From Flavobacteriales bacterium UBA5040 (GTDB lineage: Bacteria > Bacteroidota > Bacteroidia > Flavobacteriales > Weeksellaceae): a stretch of 64,000 bases of DNA. The stretch covers positions 1 through 64,000 of the forward strand of contig DIBY01000021.1 of NCBI GenBank assembly GCA_002415135.1, given 5' to 3'. The position numbers were made by a program, and so were the translations under genes. Of the stretch, positions 8,647 through 17,645 are shown one piece after another (within the stretch, counting starts at the first letter, position 1; the number at the start of each line of letters is the position of its first letter). The notes below the pieces were generated by a model, which worked only from the letters and a program-made list of their open reading frames with translations, was not told where the DNA came from and made no database searches.

Positions 8647-10788
8647 TTATTTCACAATCTTCATTTCCTTGATCAACCACTTCGCATCCGCATATTTATC
8701 AACGATGAAAAGAATGTATTTCGTGTCCACCATAATATTTCTACTAAAACGCGGATCGTAATTAATATCACTCATCGTTCCTTCCCACTGTCTGTCGAAA
8801 TTCAAACCGATTAAGTTTCCATAAGCATCCAAAGCCGGACTTCCAGAGTTTCCACCGGTAGTATGATTGGTTGCCGTAAAGTTGACAGGAACATCACCGG
8901 TTTTATCTTTATAAACTCCGTAATCTTTGGCGTCATAAAGATTTACCAACTTTTTCGGAACATCGAATTCATAATCACCAGGAACATATTTCTCCATCAC
9001 GCCTTCTAAATGCGTTTGATATCCGTAAGAAACAGCATCTCTCGGATTTGAACCTTTCACTTGTCCGTAAGCTACACGAAGCGTAGAGTTGGCATCTGGA
9101 AAGAATTTACGGTCTTTATCGGTTTCCATTTGTTGCGCCATAAATTTCTTCTGAAGCACATCAATTTTATCCTGAAGTTCTGAATATTTTCCTTCTGTTG
9201 TTTTCATGTAGGAATCTTTCATTGCAGATGCCCACTGAATAATCGGATCATTTTTTAAATTTTTGATCAACTCTGCTGGATTAGCGAAAACTTTGTCAAT
9301 ATTCGTCGCCGCAGTCGCTCCGTTGAAAGATCCTCGACCAGTCACGACAGAATTTTTAGACCAACCTTCTACCATTTCTATATTTCTATTCACATCTTTC
9401 AGCTGACTGAAATTGTTAGGAAGAAATTTCTCAGGAGTTTTTTCAGCGTAAAGTGCCAGCAATTGAGCCGTTACTTTTGCGTCTAATTCACCATTGTAAT
9501 TTTGATAAATTCCCGATAATCTATTTTTAAAAGCGGTTAATGTTTGATCATTAATTTTTCCAGCTTCATAGCTACTCATGAAATTCAGATATTGATTTGC
9601 CAATGAAAGCGTTTCGGCATTTCTGACAACTTCTGAATAATAAGAACGGTTTAATGAATACGGCGATTGCTCATTGTACAAATTGTTCAATTGCTCGATT
9701 GTAGTTTTAATCGCTGGATTTTTAGCCATTAAAGTTTGCTCGTATTTTTTCTTTTTACCAACGGCGTCAGATTTTTTCAATCCTTCAACTTCGCCAATCC
9801 ATTTTTTCCAGTAATTGGCTACAGAAGCATATTTAGAAGCATATTTAATTCTTGTCTCCGCATCAGTTCGCATTTTTTCGTTTAAAGTTTTCAATGCAAC
9901 TTCACGAACAGCGATCATCGCAGGATCTGTTTCTGTCATTACCTTTTCTACGGCAATAGCTGGTAAATATTCGGTCGTTCTTCCTGGGAATCCGAAAACA
10001 AACGTGAAATCATTTTCCTGCTTATCTTTAATGGAAACGGGTAAAAAATATTTTGGTTTGTAAGGAATATTATCTTTCGAGTATTCCGCTGGTTTATTGT
10101 CTTTGTCGGCATAAATCCTGAACATTGAAAAATCTCCGGTGTGTCTTGGCCAAACCCAGTTATCAGTATCAGAACCGAATTTACCAATTGAGCTCGGTGG
10201 TGCTCCTACCAATCGAATGTCTTTGTAAGTTTCAATGACATAAGCGTAATATTTATTACCGTAATAAACTGGCTTGATAACTACTTTTTGCCACGGCTCT
10301 AATTTGAAACCAGCTTTCACTGCGTCCATATTTTTATTGATGATGGCTTGAGAAGATTTATCATCTAAGTTCTGTGTACCAGCTAAGATTTGTGCAGTTA
10401 CTTCTTTGATATCTGCGATAAAATCTACGGTAACTCCTGGATTGGGTAATTCTCCGTTCATATCTTTCGCCCAGAAACCATCACTCAAATAATCATTTTC
10501 AACCGAGGAATGTTTCTGAATCTGACCGTAACCACAATGGTGATTGGTCAATAATAATCCTTGTGGAGAAATAATTTCGGCCGTACAACCACCATTGAAC
10601 TGAACTACTGCATCTTTAATACTCGGTTTTGAAGGGTCGAAAATTTGTTTTGCAGAAATTTTCATTCCCAAATCCTTCATTTCCTTTTCGTTAAGTTCGG
10701 TAGGAATCCACATTCCGCCGTACTGTTGGGCAAAAGCCATCACTGCTGGAAAAAGTATTGCCGATAGCAAAATATTCTTTCTATTCAT
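8647..10788 (-). CDS. S46 family dipeptidyl-peptidase, probably Asp/Glu-specific (DPP11-like)
   Basis: A 713-residue periplasmic serine peptidase that removes dipeptides from the N-terminus of oligopeptides. It has a signal peptide (AILFPAVMAFAQ). The S46 landmarks are FNGGCTAEII, TNHHCGYG (catalytic H84), the HTGDFSMFR segment that should carry the catalytic Asp, and TTGGNSGSPALD with nucleophile S648. In S46 enzymes, the residue 18 positions after the serine sets specificity: Arg in DPP11 (acidic P1), Gly in DPP7 (hydrophobic P1). Here it is R666 (LNFDRQWEG), so DPP11-type specificity is inferred. It starts at the ATG at 10788, which gives the complete signal peptide. Such enzymes feed amino-acid-fermenting or proteolytic Bacteroidetes. 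Confidence 0.9.
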   Translation of the reverse strand: MNRKNILLSAILFPAVMAFAQQYGGMWIPTELNEKEMKDLGMKISAKQIFDPSKPSIKDAVVQFNGGCTAEIISPQGLLLTNHHCGYGQIQKHSSVENDYLSDGFWAKDMNGELPNPGVTVDFIADIKEVTAQILAGTQNLDDKSSQAIINKNMDAVKAGFKLEPWQKVVIKPVYYGNKYYAYVIETYKDIRLVGAPPSSIGKFGSDTDNWVWPRHTGDFSMFRIYADKDNKPAEYSKDNIPYKPKYFLPVSIKDKQENDFTFVFGFPGRTTEYLPAIAVEKVMTETDPAMIAVREVALKTLNEKMRTDAETRIKYASKYASVANYWKKWIGEVEGLKKSDAVGKKKKYEQTLMAKNPAIKTTIEQLNNLYNEQSPYSLNRSYYSEVVRNAETLSLANQYLNFMSSYEAGKINDQTLTAFKNRLSGIYQNYNGELDAKVTAQLLALYAEKTPEKFLPNNFSQLKDVNRNIEMVEGWSKNSVVTGRGSFNGATAATNIDKVFANPAELIKNLKNDPIIQWASAMKDSYMKTTEGKYSELQDKIDVLQKKFMAQQMETDKDRKFFPDANSTLRVAYGQVKGSNPRDAVSYGYQTHLEGVMEKYVPGDYEFDVPKKLVNLYDAKDYGVYKDKTGDVPVNFTATNHTTGGNSGSPALDAYGNLIGLNFDRQWEGTMSDINYDPRFSRNIMVDTKYILFIVDKYADAKWLIKEMKIVK

Positions 10789-10993
10789 TTTTAAAATTTG
10801 CCCTAAAAATAAGAAAATTTATGATAATATGCCTTATACAACGGTCTGAAATAAAGGACGTATCACTATTTTGCTTTGAATTTGATGAGAACAGTTCATT
10901 AAGTGGCTCTATAATTTGAAATGTTCACGAAGCCTTGATCAACTTATTTCAGATGGAATATTATTTGATTTCTTTTTTTTAAATCAACAAATT

Positions 10994-11404
10994 ATGGAGT
11001 CCATTTTTATTCAATTACTAAAGCTTTTCATTATTGCAATTCCGGTTGCATGTATTGCCTGGACCGTCACCCATGAAGAAATTTTTCGCGAGCCGAGAGA
11101 ATTTTGTAATAAAAAATCAGAAGAATGTAACAGTATTTTACAGAGAAAATTTTACTATTTATTTACCTGCGAATATTGTTTCAGCCATTATGTGACGGCT
11201 TTATTTATTTTCATTACTGGATATCAGTTGCTTTTTGAAGATTGGCGAGGTTATTTAATTTCGTTCTTTGCCGTTGTTTTTATCGCGAATGTTTACATGA
11301 GTTTATTCGGCCTGTTAAGACAAAATCTTAAAACGGAAAAGATAGAAGCAAAGTTAAAAGACAATGAATGGCATGAAGTCAAAGAGGAAATTGATGAAAA
11401 GTAA
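10994..11404 (+). CDS. Small membrane protein with CxxC motif (DUF1360-like)
   Basis: A 136-residue predicted inner-membrane protein with about three hydrophobic segments (residues about 5-24, 62-80 and 86-106), the motif FTCEYCFSHY between the first two, and a charged C-terminal tail. The arrangement of a short cysteine pair before a transmembrane helix resembles DUF1360 proteins, but this is a weak resemblance. An open frame extends upstream to 10916. The ATG at 10994 begins right at the first membrane segment and is preferred. No function can be assigned. It converges on the esterase gene with 9 bp between the stop codons. Confidence 0.6.
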   Translation: MESIFIQLLKLFIIAIPVACIAWTVTHEEIFREPREFCNKKSEECNSILQRKFYYLFTCEYCFSHYVTALFIFITGYQLLFEDWRGYLISFFAVVFIANVYMSLFGLLRQNLKTEKIEAKLKDNEWHEVKEEIDEK

Positions 11405-11413
11405 TTCGAAAAT

Positions 11414-12550
11414 TTAAATTTCCGACGTTTCGTTTTTTACGATTTCGGCTTTGATGGCTAATTCCTTTGGATCGTCTTGCGTATCAAAATACAACCATTC
11501 CATCGCACGTGGAAATTCTTGAGACCAATAAAATTCCTGGTGTTTTCCTTCGTCGTTGATGCTGACTTTGAATTCAAATTGCATTGACGTTGCGTCTTCC
11601 CAACCTTCCATTTTTTTTTCAAAAAGTTGAATTCTTTCCGTCATTTCCGAACCTTCCTGTTCGCCGCCGTACATATAAACTTTAATATCATAAGGATTTT
11701 TAAAGTTCATTTGAGGAAAATTATTCTCAGGATTTAACCAAAGTGATGGCGAAAAGATCATTAGTTTTGAATAAACTTCCGGATAAAGAAAACCGCTGTA
11801 AATACTGATCAATCCACCCAAAGAACTACCACCAATTCCGGTGAATTCTCTCTCAGGTTTAGTTCTGTAAACGGAATCAACGTAAGGTTTCAAAGTGTCT
11901 GCCAAAAAACGAACGTATTTTTTTCCTTCTGCATTTTCTGTAATGGAATTATTATCTAAAACATATTCTTTAATTCGATCATCACTTCCATTTTCAATTG
12001 CAATAATAATCACGTCGCCTCGACCATATTCCGCCAGGATCGACATTTTTTTATCGATTTCCCAGTTCCCGAAAGCCGAACCTTCATTAAAAAGATTTTG
12101 CGCATCCTGTAAATAAAGAACAGGATAATCCTTTTTTGTTTTATGATAATTATAAGGCAGAAGTGCCCAGATTTTTCGAGTCCTGTTGAGTTGTGGAATA
12201 AAAAACTTCTCAGAAATTATTTCAACGATTGGAAAGAATTCCTGTTTAAAAGGTCCCCAATTAATCCGCCATCTTTCAACTTCATCTGCAGTTTCTAATT
12301 CCTTTTTTTCAATTTTCCGATTGGGGGTAACATTTCCAAATCGATCAATTTCTACATTTCCCCAACCACCGCGTGTAAATTTATACTCGATCAGTTCTGG
12401 AAGTTCTTCATCGTTAATTTCAATGAAATAAATATTATCCGTTGTCGCAGTCAGTTCAAACGATAAATCCCGTGGATTCCATTTGTTGAAATTTCCGGTG
12501 ATAAAAACGGGTCTGGTATCGTCTTCCTTAGATTGTAGCGTAAATCGCAT
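11414..12550 (-). CDS. Esterase of the Fes/EsteraseD type with N-terminal glucan-binding-like module
   Basis: A 378-residue cytoplasmic alpha/beta-hydrolase without a signal peptide. Residues 1-95 look like an early-set/CBM48-type immunoglobulin fold (PVFITGNFNKWNPRD, ELIEYKFTRGGWGNVE). The same motif type, VIGDFNKWHSET, occurs in the neighbouring GlgB. Residues about 120-365 form a putative-esterase domain with the nucleophile elbow GGSSLGG (S243) and a late histidine in EGKHQEFYW. Family members include enterochelin esterase and various carbohydrate esterases. It is divergent from glgB-glgA, which together with the module suggests action on glycogen or a glucan ester. That is inference. A simple annotation as hypothetical esterase would also be fair. 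Confidence 0.8.
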   Translation of the reverse strand: MRFTLQSKEDDTRPVFITGNFNKWNPRDLSFELTATTDNIYFIEINDEELPELIEYKFTRGGWGNVEIDRFGNVTPNRKIEKKELETADEVERWRINWGPFKQEFFPIVEIISEKFFIPQLNRTRKIWALLPYNYHKTKKDYPVLYLQDAQNLFNEGSAFGNWEIDKKMSILAEYGRGDVIIIAIENGSDDRIKEYVLDNNSITENAEGKKYVRFLADTLKPYVDSVYRTKPEREFTGIGGSSLGGLISIYSGFLYPEVYSKLMIFSPSLWLNPENNFPQMNFKNPYDIKVYMYGGEQEGSEMTERIQLFEKKMEGWEDATSMQFEFKVSINDEGKHQEFYWSQEFPRAMEWLYFDTQDDPKELAIKAEIVKNETSEI

Positions 12551-12721
12551 AGGTGTTTTCTGTATTTTTCAGGGTTAAAAATAGGAAATTAATTAAGAAC
12601 GAATTTGAGGAAATCTACGACTCTGTAAATTTATTGTTAAGTAAATTATTACAAGAGAGAAACATTCGACAGCTATTCTCACTTTTACCGGATATGGTTC
12701 TCCTTTTACTTTTATTTTAAA

Positions 12722-12729
12722 TATATTTG
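12722..12729 (+). promoter_or_regulatory. TAnnTTTG -7 box of glgBA
   Basis: TATATTTG fits the Bacteroidetes -7 consensus and places transcription start at about 12734, the first base of the leader hairpin below. Confidence 0.5.
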
Positions 12730-12733
12730 AGGG

Positions 12734-12757
12734 AGGAAATGCGGAACCGTGTTTCCT
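12734..12757 (+). promoter_or_regulatory. 5'-end stem-loop in glgB leader
   Basis: AGGAAATGCGG and CCGTGTTTCCT pair over 11 bp (two G-U pairs) with AA between them. The hairpin would sit at the very 5' end of the glgB transcript, 30 bp before the ATG. A GTG that could open the glgB frame (12749) lies inside the stem, which argues against its use. Confidence 0.5.
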
Positions 12758-12787
12758 ATTAAAAATAAACTAGAAAACTCTAAGATC

Positions 12788-14887
12788 ATGCAAACTGTGC
12801 TCGCTCATTCTTTATTTACCGACCATGATATTTACCTTTTTAAAGAAGGCAATCATTATAAATTGTATGAAAAGTTTGGGGCTCATTCTCTTGAGATTGA
12901 TGGAGTAGAAGGGGTCTATTTTTCTGTTTGGGCACCATTTGCGAAAGAGGTTTCTGTGATTGGGGATTTTAACAAATGGCATTCTGAAACCCACAAATTA
13001 TTACCACGTTGGGACGAATCTGGAATCTGGGAAGGATTTATCGCTGGCTTGAAATGGGGCGACGTTTACAAATATGGCATTCGAACTAATAAAGGAGTTT
13101 TACTAGAAAAAGGAGATCCTTTTGCCGTCAGCTGGGAACAAAATCTTCAAGCGGGCTCTTTAGTCTCAACCACTTGGTTTGAATGGAATGATAAAAATTG
13201 GATGTCTGAAAGAGCCAATAAAAACTCGCTGAAAGCACCAATGTCCGTTTACGAAATGCATCTCGGTTCCTGGATGCGCGGAACCGATGATCCCGAAAAG
13301 TACTTTAGTTACAGAGAAATTGCAGAACGGTTGGTTCCATATATTAAAGAAATGGGATTTACCCATGTTGAATTTATGCCGGTGATGGAATATCCGTACG
13401 ATCCAAGTTGGGGTTATCAGGTGACCGGGTTTTTCGCCGCAACTTCGCGTTTTGGCTCACCGCAGGATTTAATGTTTTTAATCAATGAATTGCATAATAA
13501 CGAAATTGGGGTTTTATTAGATTGGGTTCCGTCTCATTTTCCAGGCGATGCCAATGGACTGCATTTCTTTGATGGTACTTTTTTATACGAACACGAAGAT
13601 CCACGAAAGGGTTTTCATCCTGACTGGAAATCTTATATTTTCAATTATGGAAGACCTGAAGTGAAATCATTTTTAATAAGCAACGCGATGTTTTGGCTCG
13701 ATCGTTATCATGCCGATGGATTACGCGTTGATGCCGTAACGTCAATGTTGCACCTCGATTATTCCAGAAATGAAGGCGAATGGGAACCGAATATTTATGG
13801 TGGAAATGTGAATTTAGAAGCCAAGAAATTTCTACAGGATTTTAATAAAGCATTGTATAAAGAATTTCCAGATATCATTACTATTGCGGAGGAAAGTTCA
13901 GATTTTCCAATGTTGACCAAACCAGTTTACGACGGCGGAATCGGGTTCGGTATGAAATGGATGATGGGTTGGATGCACGATACTTTGAAATATTTTAAAG
14001 AAGAGCCCGACACCAGAAAATATCAGCATAACAAATTGACTTTCGGCTCCATGTACGTTTTTAATGAAAATTACATGATGCCACTTTCCCACGATGAAGT
14101 CGTTCACGGGAAAGCCAGTTTAATTTATAAAATGCCCGGTGACGAATGGCAGAAATTTGCAAATCTTCGGGCACTGTATCTTTACATGTTTACGCATCCA
14201 GGCGCTAAATTATTATTCATGGGAAATGAATTTGCACAAACCGGCGAATGGAATTTTACCCAAAGTCTCGACTGGCATTTACTTAAATATCCTGTTCATA
14301 AAGGAATGCAGGATTTTGTAAAGAAATTAAATCATTTATACCGAAACGAAACCGCACTTTACGAAAATAATTATTCATCCGATGGAATGGAATGGGTAGA
14401 AGCCAATGATGCCGATAATTCCATTTATATTTATTTAAGAAAAGGGAAGAATGATGATGACGTTTTAATGGTTGTTTTAAATTTAACTCCAAGAGTTTTT
14501 GATTATAAAATTGGAGTAGATGAAGGAACGAATTGGGAAGTGATTCTAAATTCAGATGATGAAGAATTCGCAGGAAGCGGTGTAAAGGCAGAAATTGTAG
14601 ACGAAGAAGATGATGAGTGGATGTATAGAGCGAATGCGATTATCCTAAAATTGCCACCACTTGCTGGAGTTATTTTAAGACAAAAGAAAACGAAGAAGAA
14701 AGTCATCCAAAAAATGGTTGGTAAAAAGGAAGCCTCGCCAAAAAAACCTGTTAAGAAAGTCGCAGCTTTAAAAGTGGAAGAAAAACCTAAAGCAGTGAAG
14801 AAAACATCAATATTGAAAAGTGATGAGCAGAAAATAGCAGTTTCAAAGAAAATAGAAAAAACTTCTGTCAAAAAGAATAAAAAATAA
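12788..14887 (+). CDS. glgB: 1,4-alpha-glucan branching enzyme with lysine-rich C-terminal tail
   Basis: A 699-residue GH13 enzyme that makes alpha-1,6 branches in glycogen. An N-terminal CBM48 module (about 30-130, VSVIGDFNKW) precedes the catalytic barrel. The catalytic residues are D315 (GLRVDAV), E368 (IAEESSDF) and D436 (LSHDEVVHGK). Their spacing of 53 and 68 residues equals that of E. coli GlgB D405/E458/D526. A beta-sandwich C-domain ends near residue 632. It is followed by a 67-residue tail with 26 lysines (motifs KKTKKK, PKKPVKK, VKKNKK), not usual for GlgB. The start is set at ATG 12788 because the upstream GTG lies in the leader hairpin. It is 30 bp ahead of glgA, evidently the same operon. 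No glgC is present in the window. Confidence 0.93.
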   Translation: MQTVLAHSLFTDHDIYLFKEGNHYKLYEKFGAHSLEIDGVEGVYFSVWAPFAKEVSVIGDFNKWHSETHKLLPRWDESGIWEGFIAGLKWGDVYKYGIRTNKGVLLEKGDPFAVSWEQNLQAGSLVSTTWFEWNDKNWMSERANKNSLKAPMSVYEMHLGSWMRGTDDPEKYFSYREIAERLVPYIKEMGFTHVEFMPVMEYPYDPSWGYQVTGFFAATSRFGSPQDLMFLINELHNNEIGVLLDWVPSHFPGDANGLHFFDGTFLYEHEDPRKGFHPDWKSYIFNYGRPEVKSFLISNAMFWLDRYHADGLRVDAVTSMLHLDYSRNEGEWEPNIYGGNVNLEAKKFLQDFNKALYKEFPDIITIAEESSDFPMLTKPVYDGGIGFGMKWMMGWMHDTLKYFKEEPDTRKYQHNKLTFGSMYVFNENYMMPLSHDEVVHGKASLIYKMPGDEWQKFANLRALYLYMFTHPGAKLLFMGNEFAQTGEWNFTQSLDWHLLKYPVHKGMQDFVKKLNHLYRNETALYENNYSSDGMEWVEANDADNSIYIYLRKGKNDDDVLMVVLNLTPRVFDYKIGVDEGTNWEVILNSDDEEFAGSGVKAEIVDEEDDEWMYRANAIILKLPPLAGVILRQKKTKKKVIQKMVGKKEASPKKPVKKVAALKVEEKPKAVKKTSILKSDEQKIAVSKKIEKTSVKKNKK

Positions 14888-14917
14888 TAAAGTCCAACCT
14901 CAAATCTGAATTCTTAT

Positions 14918-16324
14918 ATGAAAATTTTTAACCTTTCGATCGAATGTTATCCCGTTGCAAAAGTCGGTGGACTTGCCGATGTCGTGGGAGCATTACCCAA
15001 ATATTTAAATAAAATCGAGGGTGTAGAAGCTAGTGTCATTATACCGTGGTACAATAAACCTTTCGTGCATGATCACAGTTTCGAACTGGTTTTCGATGGT
15101 TGGATTCATCAGCACAATGAGACTTTTAAGGTGACGGTAATGAAAGAGCGCTCAAATTTCTTAGGATTCGATTTGTATTTGGTGAAAATTCCAGGACTTT
15201 TAGATCGCGATAATCCTTATGGTTATTGGGATGAGAGTCAGCAATTCTTAGCTTTTCAACACGGCGTTTTACATTGGTTAACGGCGATGCAGATTCGTCC
15301 TGATATTTTACATTGTCACGATTATCATACGGGTTTAGTTCCGTTCATGATTGAAAATTGTCCTGAGTTTAGTTTTCTGAAAGGCGTTAAAACCATTGGT
15401 ACGATTCATAATGGTGAATATCAAGGCCAGATGAGATGGGAAATGGCGAATTATTTTCCTTGGTTTGATGGTGGAAAATGGGGACTTCTCGATTGGAATG
15501 GTTACATCAATCCACTCACAACCATGATTAAATGTTGTCATGCGTTCAACGCTGTTTCTGGCGGTTATATGGATGAGCTTTTCGAAAACTTCCGTGGTTT
15601 AGAACATTTAGTCCGACAGGAACACGCTAAAGCAAACGGAATTATTAATGGAATAGATACTGAAATTTGGGATCCAGAAGTTGATCCGTTTTTGGCTTTT
15701 AATTTTGATAAAAAAAATGCCGACGCTGGAAAATGGGAAAACAAAAAAGAATTGTGCGAAGAGTATGGTTTAGATCCTGCCTTACCACTTTTCAGTTTTA
15801 TCGGAAGATTTGCCGGAGAAAAAGGGGCAGATTTCTTACCCGAAATTGTAGAGAAAAGCATTCAGGAAACTTATGGCGCCTTGAATATTATTATTCTTGG
15901 TTCAGGCGATAAAAATATTGAAAATCAATTAGCAGGATTGTCGCAAGTCTATTCTAATTTCGCAGTTGATTTGGGGTACAAAGAGTATTTGTCTCATAAG
16001 ATTTACGCTTCATCCGATTTCCTTTTAATGCCTTCGCGTGTTGAGCCTTGCGGACTGAATCAAATGTACGCTATGCGCTATGGAACCGTTCCGATTGTCC
16101 GGTATACAGGCGGTTTACGAGATACCGTAGAAGATATTTCTACCGGTGGAAGTGGAATTAATTTTGGTGAGGCAAGTGCAAGTGCGGCGGTTCATGCCAT
16201 GCATCGGGCTTTGCATATCTATCATCAAGAAGGTTTGATGAGTCGTTTGGTTCACTCCAATATGAGTTTTGATTTCTCCTGGGAACAATCTGCACAGAAG
16301 TATTTGGATCTTTATAAAAGCTAG
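14918..16324 (+). CDS. glgA: Glycogen synthase
   Basis: A 468-residue GT5 glycosyltransferase that elongates alpha-1,4-glucan from ADP-glucose (or another NDP-glucose). The N-terminal glucosyl-nucleotide motif KVGGLADVV is at residues 15-23. The GT-B fold C-terminal half has FIGRFAGEKGADFL and the conserved PSRVEPCGLNQMYAMRYGTVPIV with TGGLRDTV, the donor-binding region with the retaining-GT glutamate (E in VEPCG). It follows glgB by 30 bp. Length and motifs are normal. Confidence 0.94.
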   Translation: MKIFNLSIECYPVAKVGGLADVVGALPKYLNKIEGVEASVIIPWYNKPFVHDHSFELVFDGWIHQHNETFKVTVMKERSNFLGFDLYLVKIPGLLDRDNPYGYWDESQQFLAFQHGVLHWLTAMQIRPDILHCHDYHTGLVPFMIENCPEFSFLKGVKTIGTIHNGEYQGQMRWEMANYFPWFDGGKWGLLDWNGYINPLTTMIKCCHAFNAVSGGYMDELFENFRGLEHLVRQEHAKANGIINGIDTEIWDPEVDPFLAFNFDKKNADAGKWENKKELCEEYGLDPALPLFSFIGRFAGEKGADFLPEIVEKSIQETYGALNIIILGSGDKNIENQLAGLSQVYSNFAVDLGYKEYLSHKIYASSDFLLMPSRVEPCGLNQMYAMRYGTVPIVRYTGGLRDTVEDISTGGSGINFGEASASAAVHAMHRALHIYHQEGLMSRLVHSNMSFDFSWEQSAQKYLDLYKS

Positions 16325-16456
16325 TTTTTCTACCATCGATACAGTGACGATCGTAAAGATAAATTCTTTTTCGAAAAATCGGTCTATTGAACGCAGAACC
16401 CTTTCATAGATCATTTTTAATTTCCTGTTAAGTAAGTCTGCAAATTTATAAATTCG

Positions 16457-16464
16457 TAAGTTTG
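16457..16464 (+). promoter_or_regulatory. TAnnTTTG -7 box of EamA transporter
   Basis: TAAGTTTG fits the -7 consensus and lies 16 bp before the ATG at 16481. Confidence 0.45.
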
Positions 16465-16480
16465 CAAGCTGAAAAAAAAT

Positions 16481-17473
16481 ATGGAGAAGAAAAATATGTT
16501 AAAAGGGGTGTTGTATGTTGCGCTGGGTGCAAGTATTTTCGGCATGTTGGCCACTTTTGTTAAGCTTTCATATCAAGATGGATACACTACTTCAGAAGTA
16601 ACTACCGCACAATTTGTTTTAGGATTAACAGGTTTGTTGATCTTAAATTTAATACAAAGAAAAACCTCTAAACAACCACTTGCTCAACCAACTTCCAGAG
16701 AAATTAAAATGTTGATGTTGGCCGGGACTTCTTTAGGCTGTACGAGTTTATTCTATTATTTATGTGTGCAGTATATCAATGTGTCGATTGCGATCGTATT
16801 ATTGATGCAGTCGGTTTGGTTCAGTGTTGTGGTCGAAAGTGTGATATCGAAAAAGTTTCCGAATGCTAAGAAAGTCGTGGCTACTGTTATCGTTTTGATT
16901 GGAACTTTTTTCGCTACCAATATGATTAATTTAGATGTTAAATTAGATCTGCACGGAATCTTCTGGGGATTAATGGCTGCAGCTTCTTTTAGCATCACGA
17001 TGTTCACTTCAAACAAAATTGCAACTCATATTCCCGTATTGAAGAAAAGTTTGATTATGCTTTCTGGTGGAGCAGTCATCATATTTATTTTCCTCTTTTT
17101 CGCCCAAATCGGTCCTTTGCATTTTGATGTTTTAAAAGAATTTTATTTAAATTTTACCGATAATACGGCTCATATCAAACCGTTTAATTTTTCGATATTT
17201 TATACGTACGGTTTTATTTTGGCGCTATTCGGGACGATTATTCCACCCACTTTATTCAATCTTGGATTTCCGAAAACAGGTTTAGGATTAGGAAGTATTA
17301 TTTCTTCCATTGAACTTCCTGTTTCCGTAACCATGGCCTTTATTCTATTGGGAGAGCAGGTAATTTTAATTCAGTGGATGGGAATTATCTTAATACTTTT
17401 TGCAATCGTTTTGATGAATTTACCTTCAAAGAAAAAGGATTTACAGCCTGATTATATTAGAATAGAAAAGTAA
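16481..17473 (+). CDS. EamA-family (DMT superfamily) transporter
   Basis: A 330-residue inner-membrane protein with about ten hydrophobic helices in two EamA repeats (residues about 8-145 and 160-315). Small-residue motifs such as GASIFGMLATFVKLSY in repeat one and GLGSIISSIELPVSV with FILLGEQV in repeat two are typical of drug/metabolite exporters. A hydrophilic loop of about 45 residues separates helices 6 and 7. The substrate cannot be deduced. It is monocistronic, between glgA and the L,D-transpeptidase. Confidence 0.88.
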   Translation: MEKKNMLKGVLYVALGASIFGMLATFVKLSYQDGYTTSEVTTAQFVLGLTGLLILNLIQRKTSKQPLAQPTSREIKMLMLAGTSLGCTSLFYYLCVQYINVSIAIVLLMQSVWFSVVVESVISKKFPNAKKVVATVIVLIGTFFATNMINLDVKLDLHGIFWGLMAAASFSITMFTSNKIATHIPVLKKSLIMLSGGAVIIFIFLFFAQIGPLHFDVLKEFYLNFTDNTAHIKPFNFSIFYTYGFILALFGTIIPPTLFNLGFPKTGLGLGSIISSIELPVSVTMAFILLGEQVILIQWMGIILILFAIVLMNLPSKKKDLQPDYIRIEK

Positions 17474-17591
17474 TTTGAAAGTCAATTGATTAAATTAGAA
17501 TGGACGAAGATTCCTCGTTTTAAGTCATTTAGAAAAATAATGTAAATTGGTTTTAATTAAATTTTAAATATTTACTTTAAAATAGACTCAG

Positions 17592-17599
17592 TACCTTTG
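17592..17599 (+). promoter_or_regulatory. TAnnTTTG -7 box of L,D-transpeptidase gene
   Basis: TACCTTTG matches the -7 consensus, 46 bp before the ATG at 17646. Confidence 0.45.
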
Positions 17600-17645
17600 C
17601 TGATGGCACTTTTATTGTAAACTACCTGCCGATTTAAAATTAACC

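Noticed and set aside
12749..12787. GTG start for GlgB at 12749
   Set aside because: It falls inside the leader hairpin, and the residues added are not seen in branching enzymes. A GGGAGG just before ATG 12739 opens only a seven-codon frame.
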